Shown here one piece after another: positions 53,661 to 64,000 of a DNA stretch of 64,000 nt (positions are counted from its first letter, which is position 1; every line of letters begins with the position of its first letter). The DNA is taken from contig RQTK01000436.1 of the NCBI GenBank assembly GCA_003991915.1, positions 1 to 64,000 on the forward strand. Reading direction: 5' to 3'. A program made the position numbers and the translations under genes. The notes under the pieces were generated by a model. The model did no database searches. It was given only the letters and a program-made list of their open reading frames with translations, and was not told where the DNA came from. This DNA comes from Elysia chlorotica. Taxonomy: Eukaryota > Mollusca > Gastropoda > Plakobranchidae.

Positions 53661-55163
53661 CAGTTTACACAATTTATTAATGATTTGCAAGAATGCTCAC
53701 AATCTTTTCCTGTATCTGCTTCTCAAACTTAGAGCAGATAATGTCGCGGGAGGTGACTGACCAAGAGCACAGTTTGCAACGACAGAGACTCAATCATAGC
53801 CCTAACACATACATCTTAGTTTTTCTATGTACACATATCACTTTCATTTGTTTTCTCTTCAAAAAACAATGGAATCAATTTGACTAAGGGGGAAAAATCA
53901 AGGCAAGACAAACCAATATCTTAAAAACAAAAAAAAATCATATCTTTATAGAAAGATTTCCATGGCTAGAAAGAATATTTACACTCTTGGGAAAGGTAAA
54001 TAATGCGTCTTCATTTCCATTTATCATTGCCAAGAACACTATTAAAAGCTGCTTTGCTAATTGAATACAAAAATCTGACAAAATAAATTAAAATATTACC
54101 GATGCTACATTGTTACATTTGAGATGGCAACAAATTAATTAAAAATATAAAAAAAAAAGATCTTCTCATACAAAGTGGTAACAAAATATACTAAAAAAAA
54201 CATACAATTTGAAAATCAAAGAAAAGAAAACTGTTTTAATAAAGAACTTTGTGAGTCTTTCTATCTGGTTTAACATTTCCATGTGTTTTTTTTTTTCACC
54301 ACAGAGCTTCAAATAATTATTCTTAGGGGTAAAAATGAATATTCATGGAAACAAAAACTACTACACATTAGCATAACAAAATTACTACTGATGATACCAT
54401 GATCCAATAACACTTCAGTTCAAAAAGTTGAAATACTCTTGCTGGAAAGAATTATCTTAAAATTCACTCAGTTTAAATCCAATTAAAAAAAAAAAAAAAA
54501 TCGTTAGATTTGGATATAAATATGAGAAAGATTCTTTCAAACAATTGTAAAAATCCTTGTGAATAATGAGAAAGCAACATGTGTAACGCTTTATGAGAGA
54601 AAGATTCTTTGGTTCCACTATGGTGTCCAGTGGTAAGGAGAATCCATTGCATTCAGGCGAGGGGGCACAGGATGACATCAAGATAGAGCACATGACATTG
54701 ACAATATCACAGTTTCAAAGATTTGTGAATCGATAAAAGAAGACGAGCCTTCTTGGGATTTGTCAGCTCTACTGTCACAATAACAGACAGCACATCCACC
54801 AAAACAATTATTTACATGCACATGGCTGAAAAATAATCAACTTTCAACCGTCCTCATTCAAAAGTAGGACAAGGCCAAATCAAGTTCAACCAATAAATAT
54901 AATAAGTTTAGGAAAACATAGTGATGATTCAATCTGTAATACCCAACTATCAATTGTTCCACAGAACAGATTTCAAGACATACAATTAACCTTACTCCCT
55001 GTAGGTGCAGTTACAAAGAGAACGATTTATAGTTACTTTTGGACATGAGAATTGGATGCTTGTAACTTTGAAAGTACTATGATGTCAGAGCCAATCCTCT
55101 ACAATGATTACAATCTTATTCAATCAGTATGTAAAATAAAGTCCAAACACAAAAGAGCACCGG
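53661..55163 (-). other. Probable KCMF1 3'UTR
   Basis: AT-rich sequence without open frames of note downstream (on the minus strand) of the KCMF1 stop. A reverse polyadenylation signal (TTTATT, that is AATAAA on the minus strand) lies at 53673-53678, giving a 3'UTR of about 1.5 kb if used. Confidence 0.35.
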
Positions 55164-58100
55164 TTAATGAGGCGGTGGGTCAGTGTCTGAAGCTCCTCTT
55201 TGAGGAGGCATGTGCTTGAGCATGCTCCTTTTTGCTGAAGCTGGATTTAAGCCCCTTTCCCTTGCCCCGTGAGAGCCCGAGGATGCCCTCCCCTGCATCA
55301 TGGCCAGCCCACTGGAAGAGCCCAGGCTGGGACCATGCACAGCTACAGTATTGGACACTGTTATTGGGCTGCAGACCTGCCGTGGACTACTAGCAGTGGC
55401 TGTGTTGGCCATGTGCCCCCGAGATGATTCCCTGTATGGACCAGCAGACACTGGCCGCACCCCCTGCCCTATCGATTTTTCTAAAGCCCCGTCCACACCC
55501 TTATCAGTTGTACGGGTGTTGGAGACTTTGCTGAGAGTCTCTTTTGACTTTTTGTTTTCTTTCATTGAAGCAGATGAAACGTCAGACTCTCCCTCAAACT
55601 CAGGCGAGCGAAGCGCTTCTAAAATGGAACTTGGATCTTCACTTTCTCCTTCAGGGGCCAAACTTAGTTGTTCTGTCAGGGTTGCTAGGAGCAGCTCTTG
55701 CACAAACGTATTACGCTGAGAGATACCACCTTCACCACCACTGGCGCTCAGATCCAGTCCTGCATTCTCAGCACAAAGTCTGTGTATATCAATCAAGATA
55801 TGCATTCATGAAAAAATATCAACATTGATCACAAATTAGAATGGGATTTAAAATAATGTTAAATGATTGTTAGTTTCGGACACTACCTCAGACTTTGCAG
55901 TGGATGGAGAGTAAGATATAAATAGATCCTCTATTAATGTAATGAAACAATATTCAATGTCTCGAAGGTTTTGAAAACGCAGGAGGAGAAAAAAATCAGA
56001 TGCTGTACCAATCTATAGCATAAGCCTTTTGTTTTATTACAATGTGAAAATTAAATACAGTAGACCTTGGATATAGCGAAGTCAGTGAACCAGTTCCAAA
56101 ACTTTGTGACATCTAAGGTTTCTTTACAAACTCAACAGTTTTTACACGTTAGGACTTCAATTTATACTATTTTTTTTTAGTTTCTTTTGCTGTCTTCCCC
56201 AATTATTGAAAGTTTCAAAACAGCTTTGCTGTGTCCCCTAGGGAATTTACCTCTTTCATAAGCTTAACTTTGGTTTCAAACAAAATATTTGTCCATGTTC
56301 AATAAGTATAAAATGGCGTTAATCTTAAGTTTGAGTGAACATTTTCAAAATAAGTAGATGCTGCTTGAGCACGCTTGACTGGGCCTAGACTTAACTGAGA
56401 TTATAAATCATCTGTTGTTGTCCGTACTTTGTACGTCTGTTTAATTTTAAGAAGAAACATATAGATATACATGTACCAGTATAGTTTAAGTTAACTTCAC
56501 ACTCGCCAATCATAAGCATTAACGGACTGAAAATGAACCCAAGTAACCGTGCAAATCTGCATTTAAGTAGTTGAATGTACCAAGAACAGATACTGAATAT
56601 AATTTATTATGTCTGTGTGTGTTTGTGGTGTATTGATCTGACCAGTAGGTTTAACAAAGCGTTTGTGTAAATGCGTGGTACACATGTTATGTACGGTAGA
56701 TCTGGGTCTGGGAGAAACCATGCACATCTGCACACAGCTTCATTGCCCTCCCCTTTCTAGACAGCTACAGGCACTCTGACTCAGTTGACAACACATATAT
56801 CCGGTAATGTTTTTGTATCCAAAGTTAGTCCAAGAAAGAGATGAAATAAAGTTTACTTAACACTAAACACAGTCTCACTGAAAGACACAGCCCATACAGT
56901 GACACTGACAGTGATTCTGTGCATGCAGGGAGAGGAGGCGGTATCAAAGGAACCAATTCACTGTGCCTAATAAACATGACTATTCGTTGTCCCTCCCCCT
57001 CCTCACGAGCATGAAAATCACACACACACTGTATCAAAGCCTTTCTTTAGTTTATGGCTTTTATCACTCTTGGGTACCAAAAGTGGTTTTGCAGAGATCT
57101 AGCCCTTTCTGTTGGTCAGCGTAATTGATACACTCTTGAGTTGATGCCATCTCTCTCTCTCTCTCTCCCTGCTTTATTTAAACTTCTCCCCCCCCCCCCC
57201 CCCCTTCTTTCTTTTTGTCTATGTCCCTCTCCCTCTTTTTTTCTCCTCCCCCCCCCCCCCCCCTCCTTTTCCTGTCTCTCTCTCTGGATTTGTTGTTAAT
57301 ATTGTATACAGAAGAACAGTAACCTAACAAAGACACTGTCTACTGGTGCAAGGTGGCTGGTGCTATAGATCCCTATGGTCGATTTAAAACCGTTTTCAAA
57401 GTAAAACAGGGGGAAGAGGAGGAGAGAGAGAGATAAAAAACCAAACTAGTTTTATTATGAACAAAGCTAAGTATCTAAAATAAAGCATTCTACAGTTTTT
57501 AAAGAATAATGCCATGTTGACTGCCATGCAAGAAATATCTAAGAGACCCAACTTACTTTGTCAAGAGATACTGTGAATCTGACTTTGCAGAATTCGATTG
57601 AGCGCCAGTAGTTTCAGGCTGTGAAGAAACGGCGTGGCTTGATGGGGGTGGTTTGCTGGGCTCGTTCTGTCTGCGTGGCAAGCGCTCTAGCTGTTGTCTG
57701 AATCGAGAGAGCAAAGATTACAGAATTAAAAACATGCCAAGGCTGGTGGGTTGATCTATGACAGCTACTTGATGATGAGTATTCCTACTGGACAAAAATA
57801 ATACACATATTGCGACAGGCAGTTAATGTTATGGCAGATCAGTTGCTGTAATGAACCAAATATCTTAGACAACGGACGACTGTTATGGTAGTACCAAATT
57901 TCACAATAAAAAATCTTGATATTATGATATCCTTGAACTACATTTGTTTAAACTTACTTTAACACTTTTCTTTGTTAACGTATAATTGAAAAAGAAAAGT
58001 CAAACATTAGACAAAAATATTATCTTTATTGCAATCTTATAAACTTTCACCAAACACATTTTTACTGTACATACAATACTTTTTGTATGTATTGCTTGTA

Positions 58101-61100
58101 AACAACCAGATTTTCTTCATTGCAATCTTACAAACTTCCAGTTCACCAAAAACATTTTTTTACTATATATACACTACTTCTTGCTCCCTGTATTTACCTG
58201 GTGGACTGTAATTGCATCTCCAACTGTTGTAATTGGGAAGAAACACTCTGTGCAGCTGCTGCTCTGTTGCGAACACTTGATAACTGAGATAACAGCTCTG
58301 TCAAAAAGATTAGACATTCAGGTCACTCAAAACATAACAGCACCAAAAAAAAAAAAAAAAAAAGTACTGAAGATCCAACTCTACCTATGTAACAACCGCC
58401 GCATCCACACATTATAATTTCCCTTTAACAAGTTTTAAAAATGATGCCATTTGATTATATGCTGAGATGATCAGTGTCCGTTTTCTACTGATTATCAACT
58501 GCAACTTAATTACTTAGGCATGAATATAAACAGATTCTTCACTTTGCAGATTGCCATCTTCATCAGTAATGATGGTGACAAAAAGTGAAAAAGGAGGAAA
58601 AATTTTCGCAGTCCACCCAATAAGCTATTTTTCGTAACATAACGTTACCAATTTGTAAAAAGTCAATTCGCATATACGTAGGCGGTGAAAAAGACATTTC
58701 AAATGAAAGACCAAAGTGTACAGTTTTCAAACTTCAACAGTTTTTATTCTATTTTTAGTGTTTCAAGAGATATATGAACGCTGCCAAACCGCTAAAAATG
58801 CTGCAGTTTAATTGGGATTGCTGGCTAAATACTGTGATTCCTTTGAGTTGTAGGATTATAATAAACAGTATAAAGCTAGCTATAGTTCTATTGATACATT
58901 ATAAATTTAAAGGCCACCTATTCGAGTATCCCCATGCTAACATCTCTTTTTGGTTTTAGTTTCACACATAGATCTATTCTATTTATATGCCTGTAGCCAC
59001 TCGAATCTGAATTTATTTGTCACTGTATATAGCATCTATTTCCTTTGCATGCCCAAGTTCGTTGTTATTCAGTGATCACGGCCGTTGTTTAATTATCAAG
59101 GTCTAGATTATAAAATCTAGAACATAAAAAAGTGCTGTATCAAATGAAAGAATAGCACTCTACTAGAGTTTAGACCTAGATTAGGTCTAGATAACATAAC
59201 TAGCTTTCGACCAAGATAATTATATACTTTGAATAGATCGACGATCGGTGAGAGTAGAGATCTAATCTAAACTGTAGGAAAGGGATCATGGGGGAAGAAC
59301 TAGAATTTCGATCAGCCGAATGAATGTCTGCCTTTGACAAAAAGTTTTCTTTTCAGTTTTGCTAGTTTCAGTATATTTTCCTGATCATTTCACATATGTA
59401 TAGCGTTTGAAAAGGTAAACACTGTGAGATCACTCATTGCTTAGCTAGCCCTAGAACGGGGGTGGTTAAAACGATCCTCATATCGATAATAAATCATACA
59501 ACCGGGAAAGCAGAGGAATACAATTAATGTAACGCTATCGATAATTTAATGATAATTATATCGCCATTTTGGTTATGCACGTTATTGACGGTTATCGGCA
59601 AGGCAACAGTACGGCAGTTAGAGTTATAGATCTACAAATGAGGAGCCGGACGTTCGCCTAGCCAAACCGCGGGACTGCCGTCGTGGAATTATAAACTCGC
59701 ACATTTCCGCGGATTACAAAAACGATGATTGTTAATTCGGGAAGAAAGGAGGAAAAAGTGCAGAAAGGCGGAAAATACCGAGGAAAGGAGGAAATTCCTC
59801 CTTTTGAACGCAAAAACGAGGATTTCCGCGGATCCGCGGAAAACCATCATCACTGCTTCATATCTTTAAATGATATGAACACAAAACAAAACACATTGTT
59901 ATCCTATCTTTCTCAAGCACTATTGAAGATATTTACCTGCGATAGGATCCATATTTTCTCGGCTGCTGGGTGAAAGACCTGTCAAGTTTGAGCTCCCTGT
60001 CCCGAAGTGTTGTACATTGAAGCGGCGAGTCCTGGGGCCGCCCACCCCACGCCCAGGGTGAGGGATGCGACGTACATGGCGAAGACCAGGAGGTTCATCG
60101 TACAGACGTTAAGGAGAAAACACATTCCCAAAGGCATGTACTGTGTTTACTAAACTATAAGGAGGACCCTAACTGTTGGTTCCCCAACCCTCTGTTTTAC
60201 ATGACTTTTTTTTATTAACTTGATGAACTTAGTAGAGACAAAACACAGCTAGATTAGTCTTTAATTTAGGACAGCTTCTCAAGAGACTTTAGACAAGCAC
60301 GCTGAGCCAGTAACCTCTACCAGAAGATTCCTTTTATTTTTCTATTAATTACATGAGGCTTTGTCTAATCAATACACAATATTGATAGGTTGGTTTCTTC
60401 AGAAATTATGAAGAAGCAAACAATGCAAAACTTTGATCAAACACATTGGTCAAATATTAAACACTACATTCTCATATTACATTCATCAATATTGAGCTTT
60501 GTTTTATAGTTTGATGGTACTGACTTCGATAAAAGACTGAGATAAAAACTAAGTTGATAGCAGAAGAATGTCATTATGATGTGCTCAAAAATTTGCATGC
60601 TATTTTTAGCTGCAAACCCGAAGAACTAGACCATTACCCGGTTTACATAGATGAGAGTCCAAGCTTTCAGACCTACTTTTTTTAATGCGCACATTTTTTC
60701 TCCTTTCAGTTTTTTTTTTTTTTAATTTAAAAAATTAAAAAAAAAAAAAAAAAGAAAGAAAGAAAAATTATCCGTAAGGTGATGGTTAAGTCTACCTTTA
60801 CGATAAGTGTTGATGGCATGTTGTCTAAAGGGCAGCAAAAGAAACGCAAATAATGTTACAATTGGAAAATCTAATGACATACTCTTCCGAATGAATAACT
60901 TGAAATAGCAAGGTTTAACTAAATTGATATCGAAAGCAAAACGAGTTTAGCGGCACAGGTACTTCCGTTTTGAATCCAAAGCACTTCTTGTATTGTGATA
61001 GATGATTGAAAATCGAAATGCAGGATAAAAAAAACAGTACTTCCCTTTTAAAAGACAAAGCAGCTTCACCCCATTCTCGCCTTTTCGTATTTTTAACCAA

Positions 61101-64000
61101 CTGCAGCGCTGACCGAATTTCCCTATTTTTTAAATGTGATCCCTGATTCATGCTATTTTTTAAAGAGCGAAAATCCAATGAGTGGAATCCACATTAACTT
61201 TAGCAAAAGAATTAGGGCAGGCGCCCTGGCTTTTAATCACCTGAAGGAATCTTTAAAAAAAAACCCAACTTTTCACATACAAATTTGGTATCTTTATCTG
61301 TAACAAAGCCTTTGGTATCTGTAACTATCATGGTTTTCTTAAAGTATGTGAACTGATTGAAGGTTGATATGCAAAATATGTTTGTCCTCCTTGACTTGGC
61401 ATCAATTCATCATAACAGTAGCATGGAAAAAGGATATAAATTCTCTTGGAGTTCGGTGCTCAACAGTCAAATGTGATGCAAAGTCATCAGTTACGTGATT
61501 AGGTTCGCCTCCAGGTAAAGATGCACAAATCGGACACACCTGTAATTGAAAAAAAGAGACCAAAAAAATTAACCATAGGTTGACTAGTTGGTTTGTTTTT
61601 TAAAAAGATAAGTGAAACTTTTTTTTTGGTTCAATTAAAAGTTTGATTACCACGATCATAACTTTGGATTTGTATAGCTTTCCATACTTTGACTTACAAT
61701 CACATTTTTTTAAATGAATAAAGGGTATTCTATGACTGATAAGTTAGACCAACACGAGCAAGTGGCTTTTCCATGTCTTGAAAAAAAATAGAGTTTGCAA
61801 ACTATCATGACATTTTAACATTCTTGTCCTATAATATTGGCTGTATTACAAAAAAAAACTAAATTAATAAAAAAACAAAACAAACTACATTATATTTTAA
61901 ACAATACATTCAAAAAATACACATATCCCCACCTTGCTAACATAATGGTCTATCTTACTGATAAGACTAAAATGACACGGATCCACCATAAGAACCTCTG
62001 AATAATTCCCCATCTATCTGTTCTATAAAGAGAAAAATTGGTTGGGCCCAATTAAAAAAATAATTTGTTCTGAGTAACATACATTTGAAAAAAAGAAGAA
62101 AACATGATCTCCAACAGTTTCTTCAATTTTTGGAAAACTTTTGATTTAATCATTTTGAGATAGACATGTTACTGTTAGCAACGTGACAATACTATATTTT
62201 GTATCCAACTTCCTTAACTGTTTAAAAATAGTCAACATGGTAAAAAAAAAGTTTTGAGTTTAGCATGTATACTTACAACTTCAGCAGAAGTATCTGAATG
62301 CTCTGCTGTCACATGATCATGCAAACTGGATTCTGAGAAGCCCATTTTTGAACAATGTGGACATGTATAGGACTGAGGTTGCTCTACCGTCAATGCTTCA
62401 CCACCGTAAAACACATCTGGTAAATTAACCAAAGATTAATGGCTAATTTAAGTAACATTATATTTTAATAGATTCATACTTGAAAATTTAAATGTAAATC
62501 ACAATAGTATAAATAAGATGAAAGAGGTATATGTTCTGAAACCCTTAATAAACTTTATATATATTAACACCCTTAGAAATATGCCAGTAGAATGCAGCAT
62601 GTTAATTACTTGCTATTATACATTGATTTCGATATTGAATAAATAGAATGCCAGTTACCAAGCAATCCTTTTCTTATGTGTACGCAAGGACAAAAACATG
62701 ATAGGCTACATTGTAAACAATCATAGATTTCTACTAACAGCACTAGATCGATCAGAAAAATTGCAGCCCCTCTTCGCGGCATATCTACAGATTCTGAGCA
62801 CAGCGCAATAGAAAAATAATGAAACCGATGCTCTCTGGGGAGTTTTATTAACTTTTAAATGACGATTTTATAAGTATCAGTATGCCGTTATACAGTCAAA
62901 TACCATCTACCTGGGTAATTTCGTAGCTTAATCTTGCCCAGTTTTCAGCTGCTTCATATAGTTGTAACAACAGAGTCTGAAAGTTGCCTCTTTAAGCTGT
63001 GATTGATTAGATACATAGATGCGCTCATCATGTAACACCATTTTGTAATACTATAGGCATAGGCCTGACAGGCCTACCCTAGCGCATCGTGCTCTGTGAT
63101 GCGCGGCCATAGATTTCTATTTATTGAAATCTGTGTGCGCAGCTTACAGCCCCCCTTTTTCTCTCCCCGGTAACATTCAAGTTCCGCCCCGCTGTGACGT
63201 CATTGAGCGATTAGTGCTATTAAAAGAAATCTGGGTAAACTATTTAGAAAAAAAACTATGTAATGGGTGATCGTTGGATGAATTTATTTATTAAACATAA
63301 ATAAATATATATATCAAGTTGACTTAGGTAACCTTATATTAGAAAATGAATAGCACTTCATAAATATCAGTTTTTTTTATAATTTTTAAAGCTAGAAACG
63401 ATATAGACAAAACATATCAACTGACCTAGTTTCTATTGTTAAATACATAAGTATGTAAACATAAATAAACTACACAAAAAAGCTACAAATAGCAACAACT
63501 TCAATTAGTTTTAAAAACATTATCAGCATATAACTATATTTACATAAAGTCTCTGGCTGCAATCAATACCACAATACCATCAGCATAACATTTCCCAGAT
63601 ATAATACCCCCCCCCTCCCTCTTTGTCAGTTTTTGTAACTAACACAACAAAAAGTATTGCTCTGTCATACCACAGGCCTCATGCCTACATGTTAGTTAAA
63701 ACTTTGGATTTCACAAAATCTCAAGTTGAAAGCTCACAGTGTCCAGTAAGAATGAGATAACATGTTGCAGATAGGCTCAGAATGGATAAAAGTATCAGTT
63801 GAAAATAAAGCCACCTGTAAAGAAATTATTCTAACCTTGCCATTTATTGTAAAAATAAACAAGTTTGACAAACACTGTTGACATACCAAAATCTGCTCTT
63901 GTGAGAATGCACTGCATCGGATGCTCTGTTGTATGGGTAGGAGTTGTAGCTCCTGCATCATAGCACACCGAGCATAAATCATAGTCATAGCAGATCAAAC
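55164..64000 (-). CDS. KCMF1: E3 ubiquitin ligase KCMF1 (5' end outside the window)
   Basis: Seven minus-strand exons, 63887-64000 (cut by the window edge), 62277-62416, 61438-61539, 59937-60099, 58198-58297, 57557-57697 and 55164-55779, all agree in phase. KCMF1 is a ZZ-type zinc-finger E3 ligase that works with UBR4 in N-degron and lysosome-linked protein turnover. Seen: the second half of the ZZ finger (LICYDYDLCSVCYDAGATT, HTTEHPMQCILTRADF); FYGGEALTVEQPQSYTCPHC with a C2H2 finger ending HDHVTAEH; VCPICASLPGGEPNHVTDDF with HLTVEH; the HPGRGVGGPRTRR linker and NMDPIAELLSQLS; a Gln-rich coiled segment; and FVQELLLATL. The last exon's Ser-rich tail ending DTDPPPH is longer than and unlike vertebrate KCMF1 as I recall it. 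The ZZ start and initiator ATG are missing because of the window edge. Confidence 0.95.
56058..57140. mobile_element. Dispersed DNA-element copy B in the last KCMF1 intron
   Basis: The left end TA-CAGTAGACCTTGGATATAG and AGCGAAGTCAGTGAACCAGT parallel the left end of the element at 18327. The segment 56274-56887 is nearly identical to copy A at 51205, and the remainder to about 57140 (CGTTGTCCCTCCCCCTCCTC, TTATCACTCTTGGGTACCAA) parallels 19030-19130. No right inverted repeat was found. Poly-C and CT runs follow at 57150-57290. Confidence 0.6.
59784..59842. repeat. Pair of strong palindromes in a KCMF1 intron
   Basis: AAAGGAGGAA, one base, TTCCTCCTTT (59784-59804) and the perfect 20-bp palindrome TTTCCGCGGATCCGCGGAAA (59823-59842) lie within 60 bp, in a GC-richer patch (59600-59850) unlike the surrounding intron. 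It could be the core of a small foldback element. Confidence 0.8.
60100..61437 (-). other. U12-type AT-AC intron of KCMF1
   Basis: On the minus strand exon PREF ends and the intron opens ATATCCTTTTTCC, a full match to the U12 5' splice site ATATCCTTT. It closes TCTCCTTAACGTCTGTAC, with a near-perfect U12 branch site (TCCTTAAC, branch A at 60109) about 10 nt before the AC end at 60100. Joining there restores TPREF-DEPPGLRHVRR, aligned with vertebrate APRDL-DESSGVRHVRR. No GT-AG alternative in the area keeps the frame. It would be removed by the minor spliceosome. Confidence 0.88.
63050..63200. repeat. Nested hairpins in the first visible KCMF1 intron
   Basis: GCGCATC/GATGCGC (63082-63088, 63098-63104) and AGATTTC/GAAATCT (63111-63117, 63126-63132) form two adjacent stem-loops, preceded by AGGCCTGACAGGCCT. 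The patch is GC-richer than its flanks. Possibly part of a short dispersed repeat; no function can be assigned. Confidence 0.4.

Noticed and set aside
61320..61438. A GT donor for the KCMF1 exon ending PREF
   Set aside because: The nearest GT downstream adds codons leading to a stop, while the AT-AC site matches the U12 consensus and restores the conserved protein exactly.

Overview
The window is eukaryotic nuclear DNA, AT-rich, with split genes, canonical GT-AG introns, long dinucleotide and trinucleotide microsatellites and tRNA-derived SINEs. Gene content (AK6, PRADC1, KCMF1, a chitin-binding secreted protein, a lectin/Ig receptor) and the repeat style point to a mollusc, most likely a gastropod; the phylum is an inference from remembered family resemblance, not a computed result. 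There is one assembly gap (42657-42730).

Layout. 1-5243: AT-rich 3'UTR-like sequence, then a frameshifted relic of a viral/Polinton-type family B DNA polymerase (about 1717-2240), simple repeats and a TATA-like box. 5244-8248 (+): four-exon secreted protein with three chitin-binding type-2 domains. 8249-13927: repeat-rich spacer holding two broken piggyBac transposase relics, one split by a full-length SINE with a perfect 14-bp target duplication. 13928-17697 (+): four-exon adenylate kinase 6 (AK6). 17698-25568: repeat desert with a 1.4-kb inverted-repeat DNA element, SINEs and CT tracts. 25569-30854 (+): five-exon gene for a membrane protein of about 897 residues, ordered signal peptide, C-type lectin domain, half EGF, six Ig domains, Cys-rich stalk, transmembrane helix, basic tail. 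30855-36804: quiet AT-rich DNA, possibly long 3'UTR of the next gene. 36805-37790 (-): C-terminal exons of an RNF24/RNF122-like RING-H2 protein. 43300-47980 (+): five-exon PRADC1 (secreted PA-domain protein). 47981-55163: convergent spacer with a 610-bp repeat copy nearly identical to one at 56.3 kb. 55164-64000 (-): KCMF1 E3 ligase, 5' end outside the window, with a textbook AT-AC U12-type intron at 60100-61437.

The genes do not form a pathway: AK6, KCMF1 and PRADC1 are conserved housekeeping genes, while the chitin-binding and lectin/Ig genes are the lineage-specific, extracellular part. All exon models were built by hand from reading frame, splice-site consensus and phase agreement; none is transcript-confirmed. 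The most interesting items are the lectin-EGF-Ig receptor with its Cys-rich juxtamembrane module, the AT-AC intron in KCMF1, and the datable nested transposon insertions.
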